Below, piece after piece: positions 26,113 to 34,812 of a DNA stretch of 50,092 bases. Made by a program: the position numbers and the translations under genes. How positions within the stretch are numbered: the stretch's first letter is position 1; each line of letters opens with the position of its first letter. Below the pieces are notes generated by a model. The model ran no database searches. It saw only the letters and a list, made by a program, of their open reading frames with translations, and had not been told where the DNA came from. Source of the stretch: JALSKU01 sp964556545 (GTDB lineage: Bacteria; Campylobacterota; Campylobacteria; Campylobacterales; JALSKU01); contig CAZKWE010000048.1 of assembly GCA_964556545.1 (NCBI GenBank), positions 1 to 50,092 on the forward strand. The letters are read 5' to 3'.

Positions 26113-27030
26113 ATGAAAAAGTTTATATTATTTCTCTTTGGTACGGTTTTAATCAATGCCAGAGAATTCATAGGTAAAGTACCATTGGTAGAAAATGCCA
26201 GACAGGTTCATTTTTCGGGGAGTCATTTAAACTCCCCGGAACTTTTGCATAATATTTTATATTATCAAAACTGGGGCGAATTGTTTACATACCTACAGGT
26301 TCATTGGTTTAGAGTGCTTTTTGCAGCTATAACCGTAACTGTTTTGATAGTATTTGTTTTACACTATTTGGTTATAGGACCCAAGGTATTTTCCCATGAA
26401 GGAAGAAAATTTTATATATTTTCTTTTTTTAAAAGAGTTATACACTGGATAGCCGCTCTTGCTTTTGTCCTTATAGTTCCGACAGGATTTATGATGCTGT
26501 TTGGAAAATATCTTGGCGGTGGAGATTTGGTGCTTTATGCAAGATATCTCCACTCAATAGGTACGGTCATTTTTATAGTAGCGGTAATTCCAATGTTTTT
26601 GATGTGGTTAGTGCCGATGCTTCCTACATTTGATGATATTAAATGGTTATTTATTGCCGGCGGATATCTTACCAAAAAGAAAATGGAAGTACCCGCAGGC
26701 AAGTTTAATGCCGGTCAAAAAATGTGGTTTTGGTTGGCTACACTTGGCGGATTTGTTATGATATTAAGCGGTGCTGTTATGTATTTTCAAGACTTTGATA
26801 TAGCTTTTGTAAAAAACATAGGTTTTGATCAGATAGATATAGACAGGATTGCGGCAATAGTGCATAACTTTCTCGGAATGGCTATAGCGGCTTTGTTTAT
26901 CACTCATCTTTATATGTCTATTTTTGCTATCAAAGGCTCATTAGATAGCATGATAAGCGGATATAAAAGTGAAGATGAATTAAAACATTTGCATAGCTCG
27001 TTTTATAAAAAACTTATAGGTAAAAAATAA
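26113..27030 (+). CDS. fdhC: Formate dehydrogenase cytochrome b subunit
   Basis: Membrane anchor of FDH, 305 residues. An N-terminal signal-like segment (MKKFILFLFGTVLINA) and a short periplasmic stretch are followed by four membrane helices with histidines suited for two b haems, for example in KRVIHWIAALAF, YLHSIGTV and VHNFLGMAIAALFITHLY. It passes electrons to menaquinone. I start at 26113 because AAAGGATTACCT precedes this ATG and the upstream extension lies inside fdhB. It ends the FDH structural operon; a 230-base structured gap follows. Confidence 0.92.
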   Translation: MKKFILFLFGTVLINAREFIGKVPLVENARQVHFSGSHLNSPELLHNILYYQNWGELFTYLQVHWFRVLFAAITVTVLIVFVLHYLVIGPKVFSHEGRKFYIFSFFKRVIHWIAALAFVLIVPTGFMMLFGKYLGGGDLVLYARYLHSIGTVIFIVAVIPMFLMWLVPMLPTFDDIKWLFIAGGYLTKKKMEVPAGKFNAGQKMWFWLATLGGFVMILSGAVMYFQDFDIAFVKNIGFDQIDIDRIAAIVHNFLGMAIAALFITHLYMSIFAIKGSLDSMISGYKSEDELKHLHSSFYKKLIGKK

Positions 27031-27038
27031 GTTTTTTA

Positions 27039-27092
27039 AAGTTTGTGTCATCTTAAATAATACCTCCTTAGCAAAAAAGGTGGCACAAACTT
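27039..27092 (+). other. Structured intergenic hairpin after fdhC
   Basis: AAGTTTGTG pairs with CACAAACTT (9 bp) and encloses a second stem, CCTCCTT with AAGGTGG, with one T-T mismatch. There is no T-run after it. It may be a weak terminator, an RNA 3'-end stabiliser or part of a regulatory leader for fdhD. Confidence 0.55.
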
Positions 27093-27145
27093 ATATATGT
27101 ACGAAAAAAAGTTGAAAAATTATATCTTTTAAAGGATATAAAGCA

Positions 27146-27223
27146 GTATGCAAAATATATCTGCATACAAAAAAAGTGAGAATGATATTTTTTTGTATTA
27201 AAATATGCTAAAATAGCATATTT
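27146..27223. promoter_or_regulatory. Two palindromes upstream of fdhD
   Basis: GTATGCA-N9-TGCATAC (27146-27168) and a 10-bp-arm perfect palindrome AAATATGCTA-AAA-TAGCATATTT (27201-27223). The second is 37 bases before the fdhD start. They are good operator candidates for the ModE-like protein encoded in the same operon. The binding specificity is inferred. Confidence 0.5.
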
Positions 27224-27260
27224 GTCTCAATGCCAAAGTAAATTATATAAGGGAATGTTT

Positions 27261-28052
27261 ATGGAGCCGATTTTTTTAACACAAGTTACAAAGATAAAAA
27301 ACGGAAAAAAAATTGAAGTAGATGATAGCGTTATAAAAGAAGTCAAGATAGATATTGTTATTAACGATAAAAAGATAGTTTCTATGATGGCAGTACCTGT
27401 AGATATGCAAGAATTATCTGTCGGGTATATTATAGGAGAGAGTATTGTTGAAAGTGTAAATGATATATCTGATATAGATATAAAAACAGAAGATGAACAA
27501 AACTATAAAATACGGATAAAAGCAAAAACAAATAAACAGAATCTAAAGAAATTAAATAGCGAAAAAGTGATAGTTAGCGGTTGTGGTAAAGGTGAAAGTA
27601 TGCATATATCAACCCAATCCATAGAAGCAAAAAAATTGACAACGGATTTTTCTGTAAATGCTGAATTATTATTTGAAGAAATGCAAACTTTTTATGGGCA
27701 GTGTCCTCTTTATGAAAAAACCGGATGTGTGCATACGGCCAAAATATATATAGATAAAAAAACTTATTTTGTAGGAGAGGATATTGCACAGCACAATACT
27801 ATTGACAAGGCTGTAGGCAAAGCACTTTTGGCAGGCTATAACATAACAAATTCATTTTTGATGGTTAGTGGCAGATTGAGTTCTGAAATGGTGGCAAAAG
27901 CAGTAGTTCATCAAGTGCCCCTTTTGGCTTCAAGAACGGCATCAACTTGCAGAGGTGTTATGATAGCTAAGAAATTTGGTCTTACTTTGATTGGTTTTGT
28001 AAGAGTAAAAAGTATGAATATATATACAAGTCCTGACAGGATAATATTATGA
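27261..28052 (+). CDS. fdhD: Formate dehydrogenase sulfurtransferase FdhD
   Basis: FdhD sulfurates the molybdopterin cofactor before it enters FDH. The 263-residue protein has the family pattern: ELSVGYIIGESI in the N-terminal half, the cysteine segment VSGCGKGES (one conserved cysteine where many homologues have CxxC), and the C-terminal VSGRLSSEMVAKAV and ASRTASTCRGVMIAKKFGLTLIGFVR. ATG 27261 is preferred over ATG 27255 because the AAGGGA site abuts 27255 and is well spaced from 27261. It overlaps the next gene by 4 bases. It begins the metal and cofactor half of the island. Confidence 0.93.
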   Translation: MEPIFLTQVTKIKNGKKIEVDDSVIKEVKIDIVINDKKIVSMMAVPVDMQELSVGYIIGESIVESVNDISDIDIKTEDEQNYKIRIKAKTNKQNLKKLNSEKVIVSGCGKGESMHISTQSIEAKKLTTDFSVNAELLFEEMQTFYGQCPLYEKTGCVHTAKIYIDKKTYFVGEDIAQHNTIDKAVGKALLAGYNITNSFLMVSGRLSSEMVAKAVVHQVPLLASRTASTCRGVMIAKKFGLTLIGFVRVKSMNIYTSPDRIIL

Positions 28053-28774
28053 ATGTAGAAGAAATTATAAAAAGTACTCTAAATAGTGAAGGTAAATTGA
28101 CTTGTGCAGATGCATATAAAGTTTCAGCCAAAACAAAAATACCAATAGGCAAGGTGGGTCAAAAAGCAAAAGATATGGGCATTAGAATTACCGACTGTGG
28201 TCTTGGACAGTTTGGAAAATTGGAAAAAGGTGAATATTCAAAAATGGTTTATGACAGGCTTAAACCCTATCTTAACGAAGACAATAAGGTAATTTGCAAA
28301 GTTGCCAGAAAGGCAGCCGCCGGAGTGGGGTTAAAAACCGTAAGAGGTACACTTGAAGTTAAAAATATAGATGTTACCTACTGTGAACTTGGCTGTTTTA
28401 AAGAGAAAAAAAGGACCAGGCTTTATGTAAAAACTAAAACATGGATGGAAAATCAAAAAAAAGATCTTCTTTTCGGCAAAGGAAAAACAGAAATATTGCT
28501 TGAGATACAAAGAACCGGCTCCATTGCAAAAGCGGCAGAGAATTTGGAAATGAATTATAAAAAGGCATGGTCGCATATAAAACTTCTTCAGCAAAATCTT
28601 GATGATGTATTGGTTGTTACACAAAAAGGCAACGGTAAAAACAGCGGAACAAAATTGACACCCAAGGCTATGGAGTATATTGAAAAATACAAACAACTAC
28701 AAAAAGATATAGAAGAGTTTGCGAATGAGAGGTTTAAAGAATTGTTTTTAAAACCAAGAGGAGGCAAGGATTGA
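28049..28774 (+). CDS. ModE-like molybdate/tungstate regulator with duplicated N-terminal domain
   Basis: A 241-residue protein. The C-terminal part (about 145-225) is a ModE/LysR-type winged helix: LEIQRTGSIAKAAENLEMNY followed by KAWSHIKLLQQ. The N-terminal part replaces the usual metal-binding region and consists of two related ~45-residue repeats, each ending in a cysteine motif: ITDCGLGQFG and VTYCELGCFK. ModE proteins repress or activate metal uptake and molybdoenzyme genes; the gene lies in an operon with fdhD, moeA and the metal transporter. It overlaps fdhD by 4 bases and moeA by 4. Ligand (W, Mo or another) is unknown. Confidence 0.8.
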   Translation: MNVEEIIKSTLNSEGKLTCADAYKVSAKTKIPIGKVGQKAKDMGIRITDCGLGQFGKLEKGEYSKMVYDRLKPYLNEDNKVICKVARKAAAGVGLKTVRGTLEVKNIDVTYCELGCFKEKKRTRLYVKTKTWMENQKKDLLFGKGKTEILLEIQRTGSIAKAAENLEMNYKKAWSHIKLLQQNLDDVLVVTQKGNGKNSGTKLTPKAMEYIEKYKQLQKDIEEFANERFKELFLKPRGGKD

Positions 28775-29979
28775 AAAAATTAGATATTTTATCATATAAA
28801 AATGCCTTAAATATTGCATTGGAAAATGCCGTAAAAGAGTTACCGCAGGAAGTTGTTTTTTTGAGTAACTCTTTAGGCGGAATTTTAAGTGAAGATATAA
28901 CAGTCAAAAAAAATATTCCCTCGTTTGATAATTCTGCACTTGACGGATTTGCCTTTAATTACAAGGATAAAAACAATAAATTAAAGATAGTATCAGTTAT
29001 ATATGCAGGTGATAAGCCAAAAGAGATGCTAAAAGAAAATGAGTGCTATAAGATAATGACCGGGGCAAAAGTGCCAAATGATGCCGATACTGTTGTAGCA
29101 ATAGAAGACTGTTTGGAAGTAACCGATACATACATTAAATTGCCGGCTTCCGTTAAAAAAGGAAATGCTCTTAGACTTAAAGGCGAAGAGTTAAAAAAAG
29201 GTGATCCTCTTTTTCGAAAAGGAGAAAAGATAACTTCATCTGTTATAGCTCTTTTGGCGGCTCAGGGAGTGCCTGCCGTCAAAGTTTACAAGAGATTGTC
29301 TATTGCGGTTGCATCAACCGGCAATGAGTTGAAAGAGCCTTGGGAAGAGGCAAGTGAAGATGAAATATACAATGCAAATTCATCAGCCGTTACAGCACTT
29401 TTAAATGAGTATGGATTTAAATCAGATTATGTTGGCTTGATTCCTGATAATCTGGATAAAACTGTTGAATTTGTTTCAAAGCTTAAAAATTATGATGTGA
29501 TTATTACAACAGGCGGTATTAGCATGGGGGATGCTGACTTTTTAGAAGAAGCATTTTTAAAAAATGGTTTGAAAGAGTTTTTTCACGGAGTCAATATCAA
29601 GCCGGGTCGTCCTACAATGATGGGGAAAATGGGAAAAACTTTTGTTATGGCAATGCCGGGCAATCCTTTGACAACCATGCTTAATGTAATAGTACTTTGC
29701 ATTTCAGTCCTGTTGAAACTTCAAGGCAATAAAAATTATAGTTTAAAAACTATCAAAGCAGTCAATAAAAAACAGTTTGGCTTCAAATGTAACAGAACAA
29801 ATATAATTCTTGGTAGATTTGAAAATGGCAATTTTACAGTAACAAGAGATAATAAAATAGGATCAGGTATGCTGTTGCCCTTATATGAAAGCAATGCACT
29901 AATGCTGACAAAAGAGGGAGAAAGCGAAGTAAAAGAAGGTGATGAGATAGATATTATTTTATTAAAAAATTTTCAATAA
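28771..29979 (+). CDS. moeA: Molybdopterin molybdenumtransferase MoeA
   Basis: MoeA inserts molybdate or tungstate into molybdopterin-AMP. The 402 residues carry the family signatures FDNSALDGFAFNYKD, ITTGGISMGDADF and MPGNPLTTM. The start is TTG at 28771: its last bases overlap the stop of the regulator (TTGA) and AAGAGGAGG precedes it; the next ATG is well inside the conserved domain. It is co-transcribed with the upstream regulator and with the ABC transporter that begins 10 bases downstream. In a tungsten-using cell it may serve tungsten insertion. Confidence 0.94.
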   Translation: MKKLDILSYKNALNIALENAVKELPQEVVFLSNSLGGILSEDITVKKNIPSFDNSALDGFAFNYKDKNNKLKIVSVIYAGDKPKEMLKENECYKIMTGAKVPNDADTVVAIEDCLEVTDTYIKLPASVKKGNALRLKGEELKKGDPLFRKGEKITSSVIALLAAQGVPAVKVYKRLSIAVASTGNELKEPWEEASEDEIYNANSSAVTALLNEYGFKSDYVGLIPDNLDKTVEFVSKLKNYDVIITTGGISMGDADFLEEAFLKNGLKEFFHGVNIKPGRPTMMGKMGKTFVMAMPGNPLTTMLNVIVLCISVLLKLQGNKNYSLKTIKAVNKKQFGFKCNRTNIILGRFENGNFTVTRDNKIGSGMLLPLYESNALMLTKEGESEVKEGDEIDIILLKNFQ

Positions 29980-29989
29980 AGAGGATTCA

Positions 29990-30940
29990 ATGAAAAAAAT
30001 TATTTTTATATTTGGTTTGATTGCGGTATTTGGATTTGCAAAAGAGAAAATTATCGTATTTCATGCAGGAAGTCTTAGTGTGCCTTTTGGTGAAATTGAA
30101 AAAGTCTTTGAAAAGAAGTATCCCGAGTATGATGTTGTTAGAGAAGCTGCCGGGAGCAGAGCATGTGCAAGAAAGATAACTGATATAAAAAAACCTGCTG
30201 ATGTAATGCTCAGTGCCGATTATAAAGTTATAGACAATCTTTTGATGCCGAATTTTGCCAAGTTTGATGCTCATTTTGCAACAAATGAGATGGTTATAGC
30301 TTATACTGACAAATCCAAATATGCTGATAAAATCAATCAAAATAACTGGACTGATATACTCTTGAAAAAAGATGTAAAAGTGGGGCATTCAAATCCAAAC
30401 TTGGATCCTTGCGGATACAGGAGTATGTTTGTTACCAAATTGGCTGAAATTTACTATAAAAAACCGGGTTTTTTTAAAAATCTTTTTGGATATACACAAA
30501 GTTATCAAAATGGCAAAGAAAAGAAAGATAAAGTAGTGGTAAGACCAAAAGAAACAGATCTATTGGGCCTTTTGGAGGCCGGAGCATACGACTATCTTTA
30601 CATTTACAAATCAGTTGCCGTTCAACATGGATTGAAATATATAAATTTGCCTCCTCAAATCAGTTTAAAGAGTAAAAAGTATGCAAAATATTATGCTCAA
30701 GTATCTTTTAAAGTTACCGGTAAAAAACCGGGATCTTGGATAATCAAAAAAGGCGCACCTATGATATACGGTATAACCATAGTTCAAAACAAAAAATACA
30801 ATTTACCCAAAAACAAAAAAGGTGCAATTAAATTTGTAAAATTTGTTTTAAGTAAAAAAGGACAGGATATAATGAAAAAAAACGGTCAGGGAGTAATAAA
30901 TCCACCCGTTGTTACAGGTGATGAGAGTATATTGAAATAA
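29990..30940 (+). CDS. wtpA: Tungstate/molybdate-binding protein, WtpA type
   Basis: Periplasmic binding protein of 316 residues with a Sec signal (MKKIIFIFGLIAVFGFA). The start of the mature protein, KIIVFHAGSLSVPFGEIEK, and SNPNLDPCGYRS near residue 135 match the WtpA/archaeal ModA family, which binds tungstate and molybdate in an octahedral site, as opposed to E. coli-type ModA. It lies directly after moeA and one base before the ATPase gene. Preference for tungsten over molybdenum is known for characterised WtpA proteins but cannot be read from this sequence. Confidence 0.87.
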   Translation: MKKIIFIFGLIAVFGFAKEKIIVFHAGSLSVPFGEIEKVFEKKYPEYDVVREAAGSRACARKITDIKKPADVMLSADYKVIDNLLMPNFAKFDAHFATNEMVIAYTDKSKYADKINQNNWTDILLKKDVKVGHSNPNLDPCGYRSMFVTKLAEIYYKKPGFFKNLFGYTQSYQNGKEKKDKVVVRPKETDLLGLLEAGAYDYLYIYKSVAVQHGLKYINLPPQISLKSKKYAKYYAQVSFKVTGKKPGSWIIKKGAPMIYGITIVQNKKYNLPKNKKGAIKFVKFVLSKKGQDIMKKNGQGVINPPVVTGDESILK

Positions 30941-31926
30941 TGTTAAAAATTAAAAATCTTTTTATAAAAGAGGGCAGTTTTACTCTTGGAGAGCTCTCTT
31001 TCGAGGTTGCAACGAATTCATACTTTGTTATACTTGGAAAAACCGGAAGCGGAAAGACTATGCTGTTAGAATCTATCGCAGGATTAAAAGAAGGAGTAAG
31101 AGGGGAAATATATTGTGATGAAAAAAATATGACCAATCTTTCTCCTGAAGAAAGAAATTTCGGTTTTGTTTATCAGGACTTTATGCTGTTTTCAAACATG
31201 AGTGTAGAGAAAAATATCAAATTTAGTACAAGATTTAAAAAGATAGAAAAATCGGACGAACTTTTTAAAGATTTGATCAGTTTTTTACATATAAAAGAGC
31301 TTTTAAAAAGAGATGTAAAACATTTAAGCGGCGGAGAAAAACAAAGAGTTGCCATAGCAAGAGCAATTTATTCAAGACCGAAGCTTTTGCTTCTTGATGA
31401 GCCTTTGAGTGCAGTTGATCCCAATTTGAGAAGCTCAATTATGAAGCTTTTAAAAAATATAACAAAAAGATATGATACTACTATCGTCCATGTTACTCAT
31501 AATTTTAAAGAAGCTTCATTCCTGGCTGATAATATTGCAATAATGCTTGATGGAAAGATATTGCAAATAGGAAAAGCAAATGATGTTTTAAATAAACCAA
31601 AAAGCATAGATGTTGCAAAGTTTCTTGGATTTAAAAATATTTTTAAAGGTTCGTTTTTTGATTTTGAAGATGAAAGAAAAGATAGTTATTTTAGTGTAGA
31701 TCCAAACAGAATTCTTTTTTCCTATGAAAAAAACGATAAGTATTTTTGCTATAAAAGCAAGATTGAAAGTATACTTGATATAACAGACCATTATAAAGTT
31801 TTTGCAAAAGTAAAAAAGAGGGTGGTTTTTGCAAAAGTTCCTAAAAATATGTTTGATAAGCTTGAACTTAAAGAGACAAAAGAGTGTATGTTGTGTATTG
31901 ATGAAAAAGATATACGGATAATTTAG
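30940..31926 (+). CDS. wtpC: Tungstate/molybdate ABC transporter ATPase
   Basis: ATP-binding subunit, 328 residues. Walker A is GKTGSGKT near residue 33, the signature LSGGEKQRVAIARA and Walker B LLLLDEPLSA are intact, and the H-loop is HVTHN. A C-terminal extension of about 110 residues (after KFLGFKNIF) occupies the place of the regulatory MOP-like domain of ModC but I cannot see a clear MOP motif. It starts on the stop codon of wtpA. The permease follows after 60 bases, so the order is A-C-B. Confidence 0.87.
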   Translation: MLKIKNLFIKEGSFTLGELSFEVATNSYFVILGKTGSGKTMLLESIAGLKEGVRGEIYCDEKNMTNLSPEERNFGFVYQDFMLFSNMSVEKNIKFSTRFKKIEKSDELFKDLISFLHIKELLKRDVKHLSGGEKQRVAIARAIYSRPKLLLLDEPLSAVDPNLRSSIMKLLKNITKRYDTTIVHVTHNFKEASFLADNIAIMLDGKILQIGKANDVLNKPKSIDVAKFLGFKNIFKGSFFDFEDERKDSYFSVDPNRILFSYEKNDKYFCYKSKIESILDITDHYKVFAKVKKRVVFAKVPKNMFDKLELKETKECMLCIDEKDIRII

Positions 31927-31986
31927 GCAAACAAAAAGCAGGATGAAAATTATTGGAATTTATTTTCGATAAAAGGGATAATTAAG

Positions 31987-32775
31987 ATGAAAAATTTAAA
32001 AGATAAGCAGTTTTTATCGGTTTTTGTATTTTTGGGTAGTTTGATAATTTTATTTTTAACAATACCTTTGATAAAACTTTTTGGCAGTGTAGGTTTGATT
32101 AGCATGGCTAAAACTATAATTCAGGCTGAAGTTTATAACAGTATATTTTTAACATTAAAAGTGGCATTTTACGGAGTTGTCTTTGTTTTAATAACAGGAA
32201 TCCCTTTGGCTTATTTGCTTGCAAAGTATGATTTTTTTGGTAAATCTCTTTTGGAATCTCTTTTGGATATTCCGGTAATGGTTCCTCATACTGCGGCCGG
32301 TATTGCACTTTTGATAGCTTATGGAAACGGATATATGCAAAGATTTTTATCTTTTTTGCATCTTGATTTTATAGATGCAACTACCGGTATCATGAGTGCT
32401 ATGATGTTTTTATCAGCTCCTTTTTTGATAAACGGAGCAAAAGAGGGTTTTAGAAAAATTGATGAAAGATATGAAAATGTGGCAAGAACTTTGGGGGCCG
32501 GTAGATTTGAAGCTTTTTTTGCCGTTATATTGCCTATGGCAAAAAGTGATATTATAAATGGTGCATTGATGATGTGGAGCAGAGCTTTGGGAGAGTTCGG
32601 AGCAGTTGTTATCATTGCATATCATCCGATGGTGGCACCGGTTTTGATATATGACAGATTTAATAATTATGGTTTAAAGTTTTCAGCTCCGGTCGCTGCT
32701 GATATGATAATCATATCTGTTGTGATATTTTTAACCGTAAGAGCAATAAACAATAAAAAATATGGTAGTAGGTAA
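31987..32775 (+). CDS. wtpB: Tungstate/molybdate ABC transporter permease
   Basis: Permease subunit with 262 residues and about five to six membrane helices. The cytoplasmic EAA-like loop is ENVARTLGAGRFEAFFAVILPMAKSDI, which docks on the ATPase; ILITGIPLAYLLAKYDFFGK and DIPVMVPHTAAGIALL agree with ModB/WtpB. It has its own AAAGGGATAATTAAG ribosome site after a 60-base spacer. The next feature is the promoter of tRNA-Sec, 25 bases after the stop. It probably completes the metal importer that serves FdhA. Confidence 0.88.
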   Translation: MKNLKDKQFLSVFVFLGSLIILFLTIPLIKLFGSVGLISMAKTIIQAEVYNSIFLTLKVAFYGVVFVLITGIPLAYLLAKYDFFGKSLLESLLDIPVMVPHTAAGIALLIAYGNGYMQRFLSFLHLDFIDATTGIMSAMMFLSAPFLINGAKEGFRKIDERYENVARTLGAGRFEAFFAVILPMAKSDIINGALMMWSRALGEFGAVVIIAYHPMVAPVLIYDRFNNYGLKFSAPVAADMIIISVVIFLTVRAINNKKYGSR

Positions 32776-32799
32776 AGAAAATTTAAATAAAATATACAG

Positions 32800-32805
32800 T
32801 ATAAT
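32800..32805 (+). promoter_or_regulatory. -10 box of the tRNA-Sec gene
   Basis: TATAAT lies 21 bases before the mature 5' end of tRNA-Sec, after the wtpB stop. Confidence 0.6.
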
Positions 32806-32825
32806 TCAAATTATAAAATTATAAA

Positions 32826-32926
32826 TGGGGGGTATGTGATCCTGGTGGACACCGCGGGCTTCAAACCCGTTTGTTCGTGCTGGTGTCAGTTGCGAAGGGA
32901 GGTTCGATTCCTCCACCCTCTCGCCA
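32826..32926 (+). tRNA. selC: tRNA-Sec (anticodon UCA)
   Basis: A 101-base tRNA with anticodon TCA at 32861-32863 in the loop CTTCAAA, an acceptor plus T arm of 8+5 pairs, and a long variable arm (TTCGTGCTG paired with CAGTTGCGAA) as required for SelA and SelB. CCA is encoded. With the 8-pair acceptor the first pair would be T1 with C72, a mismatch; the other seven pair, two by G-T wobble. It lies between the metal transporter and yedF-selD, in the same island as its client fdhA. Confidence 0.93.
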
Positions 32927-32985
32927 ATAAAGTTAAATAAATTTTACTTTATTTTAAATAAAAAAGATGTAAAATTTCGATTATG

Positions 32986-33065
32986 CTGTAATTGCCTAAG
33001 GTTTAGGTTCACATGAATAAGGCATTTTTGCAACTGTATCTACTTATTCAACTGCTTTTTTACAG
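32986..33065 (+). other. Structured 5' leader upstream of yedF-selD
   Basis: CTGTAA (32986-32991) and TTACAG (33060-33065) enclose two alternatives that exclude each other: GCCT (32994-32997) with AGGC (33020-33023), and TGAATAAG (33014-33021) with CTTATTCA (33043-33050). A CCTAA-GGT-TTAGG hairpin is also possible. It could be a regulatory leader for selenium genes, or just AT-rich coincidence. Confidence 0.4.
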
Positions 33066-33118
33066 TAAATAATTTATAACTACTTTTCTGGTTGTTAAAA
33101 TTTTAATAGGAGAAAATT

Positions 33119-33706
33119 ATGAAGATAGATTGCTGTGATTTGGCTTGTCCCGAGCCGGTTTTAAGAACTAAAAAAGCTCTGGAAGAACTTGAAAATAACT
33201 CTATATTGGAAGTTGTGGTAAACTCGGTTTCAAGTATAGAAAATATAAAAAGATTTGCTTCAAAACAGGGCTATGAAAGCAGGGTGGAAGAAGGCTTAAA
33301 CGGTAAAAGTACCGTAATTATCATAAAAGGATATGAGTGTGCTATAATACCTGCAAAAGAAGAGAATTTTTTAAATAAAACTGTTTTTGTAAAAAGTGAC
33401 AAGATAGGAGCGGGAGAACTTGGAAAAACTTTAATGAAAAGTTTTTTAAAGACTATATTGGAATTTAAAACACTACCTAAAAATATAGTATTTGTAAATG
33501 AAGGAGTTTTTTTAACAACAAAAGAGGAAAATTCAGATCTTATCGAAAACTTAAAAAAGCTTGAAAAAAAAGGGGTTAAGATATATAGTTGCGGACTTTG
33601 TCTAAACTTTTATAAAATTCCGACTAATGATCTTAAAGTAGGTGAAATAGGAAATGCTTATGACAGTGTGGATATGCTTTTGCATAGTGATACTGTAACA
33701 CTATAA
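33119..33706 (+). CDS. yedF: Selenium metabolism protein YedF
   Basis: A 195-residue two-domain protein. The N-terminal TusA/SirA-like domain has the C-P-x-P motif in CDLACPEPVLRTKKAL and a conserved cysteine in IKGYECAI; the C-terminal DsrE-like domain has YSCGLCLNFYKI. This domain pair is the YedF family that co-occurs with selenophosphate synthesis. It lies between tRNA-Sec and selD and has a TAGGAG site. It probably carries or delivers reactive selenium to SelD; the exact step is not established. Its N-terminal domain is strikingly similar to that fused to MerT at 39846. Confidence 0.9.
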   Translation: MKIDCCDLACPEPVLRTKKALEELENNSILEVVVNSVSSIENIKRFASKQGYESRVEEGLNGKSTVIIIKGYECAIIPAKEENFLNKTVFVKSDKIGAGELGKTLMKSFLKTILEFKTLPKNIVFVNEGVFLTTKEENSDLIENLKKLEKKGVKIYSCGLCLNFYKIPTNDLKVGEIGNAYDSVDMLLHSDTVTL

Positions 33707-33773
33707 AGATATTTTTAGATCTTATCAATCGGGTTCAAAGCAGTGATAAGGTATTGAATTTTTAGGAGAAAAG

Positions 33774-34811
33774 ATGAGGATGAATAACAAACATAAACTA
33801 ACAAAGTTTGTTAAAGCAGCAGGTTGAGCAGCCAAATTGGCTCCGGAGGAGTTATCACATGCGATTGGCAATTTAACTTGCGAAAATGAAAATTTGCTAA
33901 CAAAACTTGACTGCAATGAAGATGCGGCAGTATATAAAATTGATAATGAAAAAGCAATAGTTCAAACAGTTGATATTATTACACCTGTGGTTGATGATCC
34001 CTATTTTTTTGGTCAAATTGCGGCTGCAAATTCTTTAAGTGATATATTTGCAATGGGTGCGGAAGTATTAACTGCTATGAATGTAGTGGGATTTGATGGG
34101 TGTAATCATTCAAAAGAAGTTTTAGCTCTTATGCTTCAAGGTGCCAAAAGCAAACTTGATGAGTGTGGTGGTGTGTTGGTTGGAGGTCATACTATCGAAA
34201 CACCCGAGATGCTTTACGGGCTTAGTGTTACCGGCATAATACATCCTGATAAAATTTATCAAAACAATACACTTAGAATCGGGGATGTTATAGTGCTGAC
34301 AAAACCTTTGGGGCTTGGAATACTCACAACTGCATTAAAAGCCGATATGATTGATGATAAACTGATAAGATATATAACAAGCTTGTTAGCCCAGCTTAAT
34401 TATAAAGCTTCTATTGTTATGAAAAGATTTAATGTCAGTGCATGTACTGATGTAACGGGATTTGGTCTTTTGGGACATATGCTTGAAATGATTTCTGATG
34501 AGATAAGTATAAAGATTGACAGACAAAACATACCTATAATTGATGGGGCTTTGGATATGGCAAATATGGGTATCATACCGGCAGGAACATATGCCAATAA
34601 AAGTTATGTTGGCAAAAAAGTAGATTTTGCAAATGAATGTGAGAGTGATATTTTACTTTTTGATGCACAAACTTCAGGAGGGCTTTTGATAGCAGTCAGT
34701 GAAAGTGATGTTAATGATTTGTTGAGAGATTTAAAAAACGAAGGTTATGAAAACAGTGAAGTTATAGCCAAAGTTGTTCAAAAAGATAAAAAACCTTTAG
34801 TGGTGTACTGA
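33774..34811 (+). CDS. selD: Selenophosphate synthase, selenocysteine-containing
   Basis: SelD makes selenophosphate from selenide and ATP. The 345-residue frame runs through TGA at 33825-33827, residue 18, in KAAG-U-AAKLAPEEL, exactly where other SelD proteins have the catalytic Cys or Sec. It continues with DEDAAVYKI-type ATP-binding and GGHTIETPE and VTGFGLLGHMLEM motifs. ATG 33774 has TAGGAG 7 bases upstream. A small stem (AGCC with GGCT, 33830-33842) follows the TGA and may be the SECIS. So the enzyme that supplies selenium needs selenocysteine itself. The HAD gene starts one base after its stop. Confidence 0.94.
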
Positions 34812-34812
34812 T

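Noticed and set aside
29990..32775. E. coli-type molybdate transporter ModABC
   Set aside because: The binding protein has WtpA-type motifs and the ATPase lacks a clear MOP motif; a Wtp-type label fits better, though molybdate may still be a substrate.
33774..33836. SelD starting only at 33837
   Set aside because: The N-terminal catalytic loop lies upstream through an in-frame TGA at the expected Sec position, with a good ribosome site before 33774.
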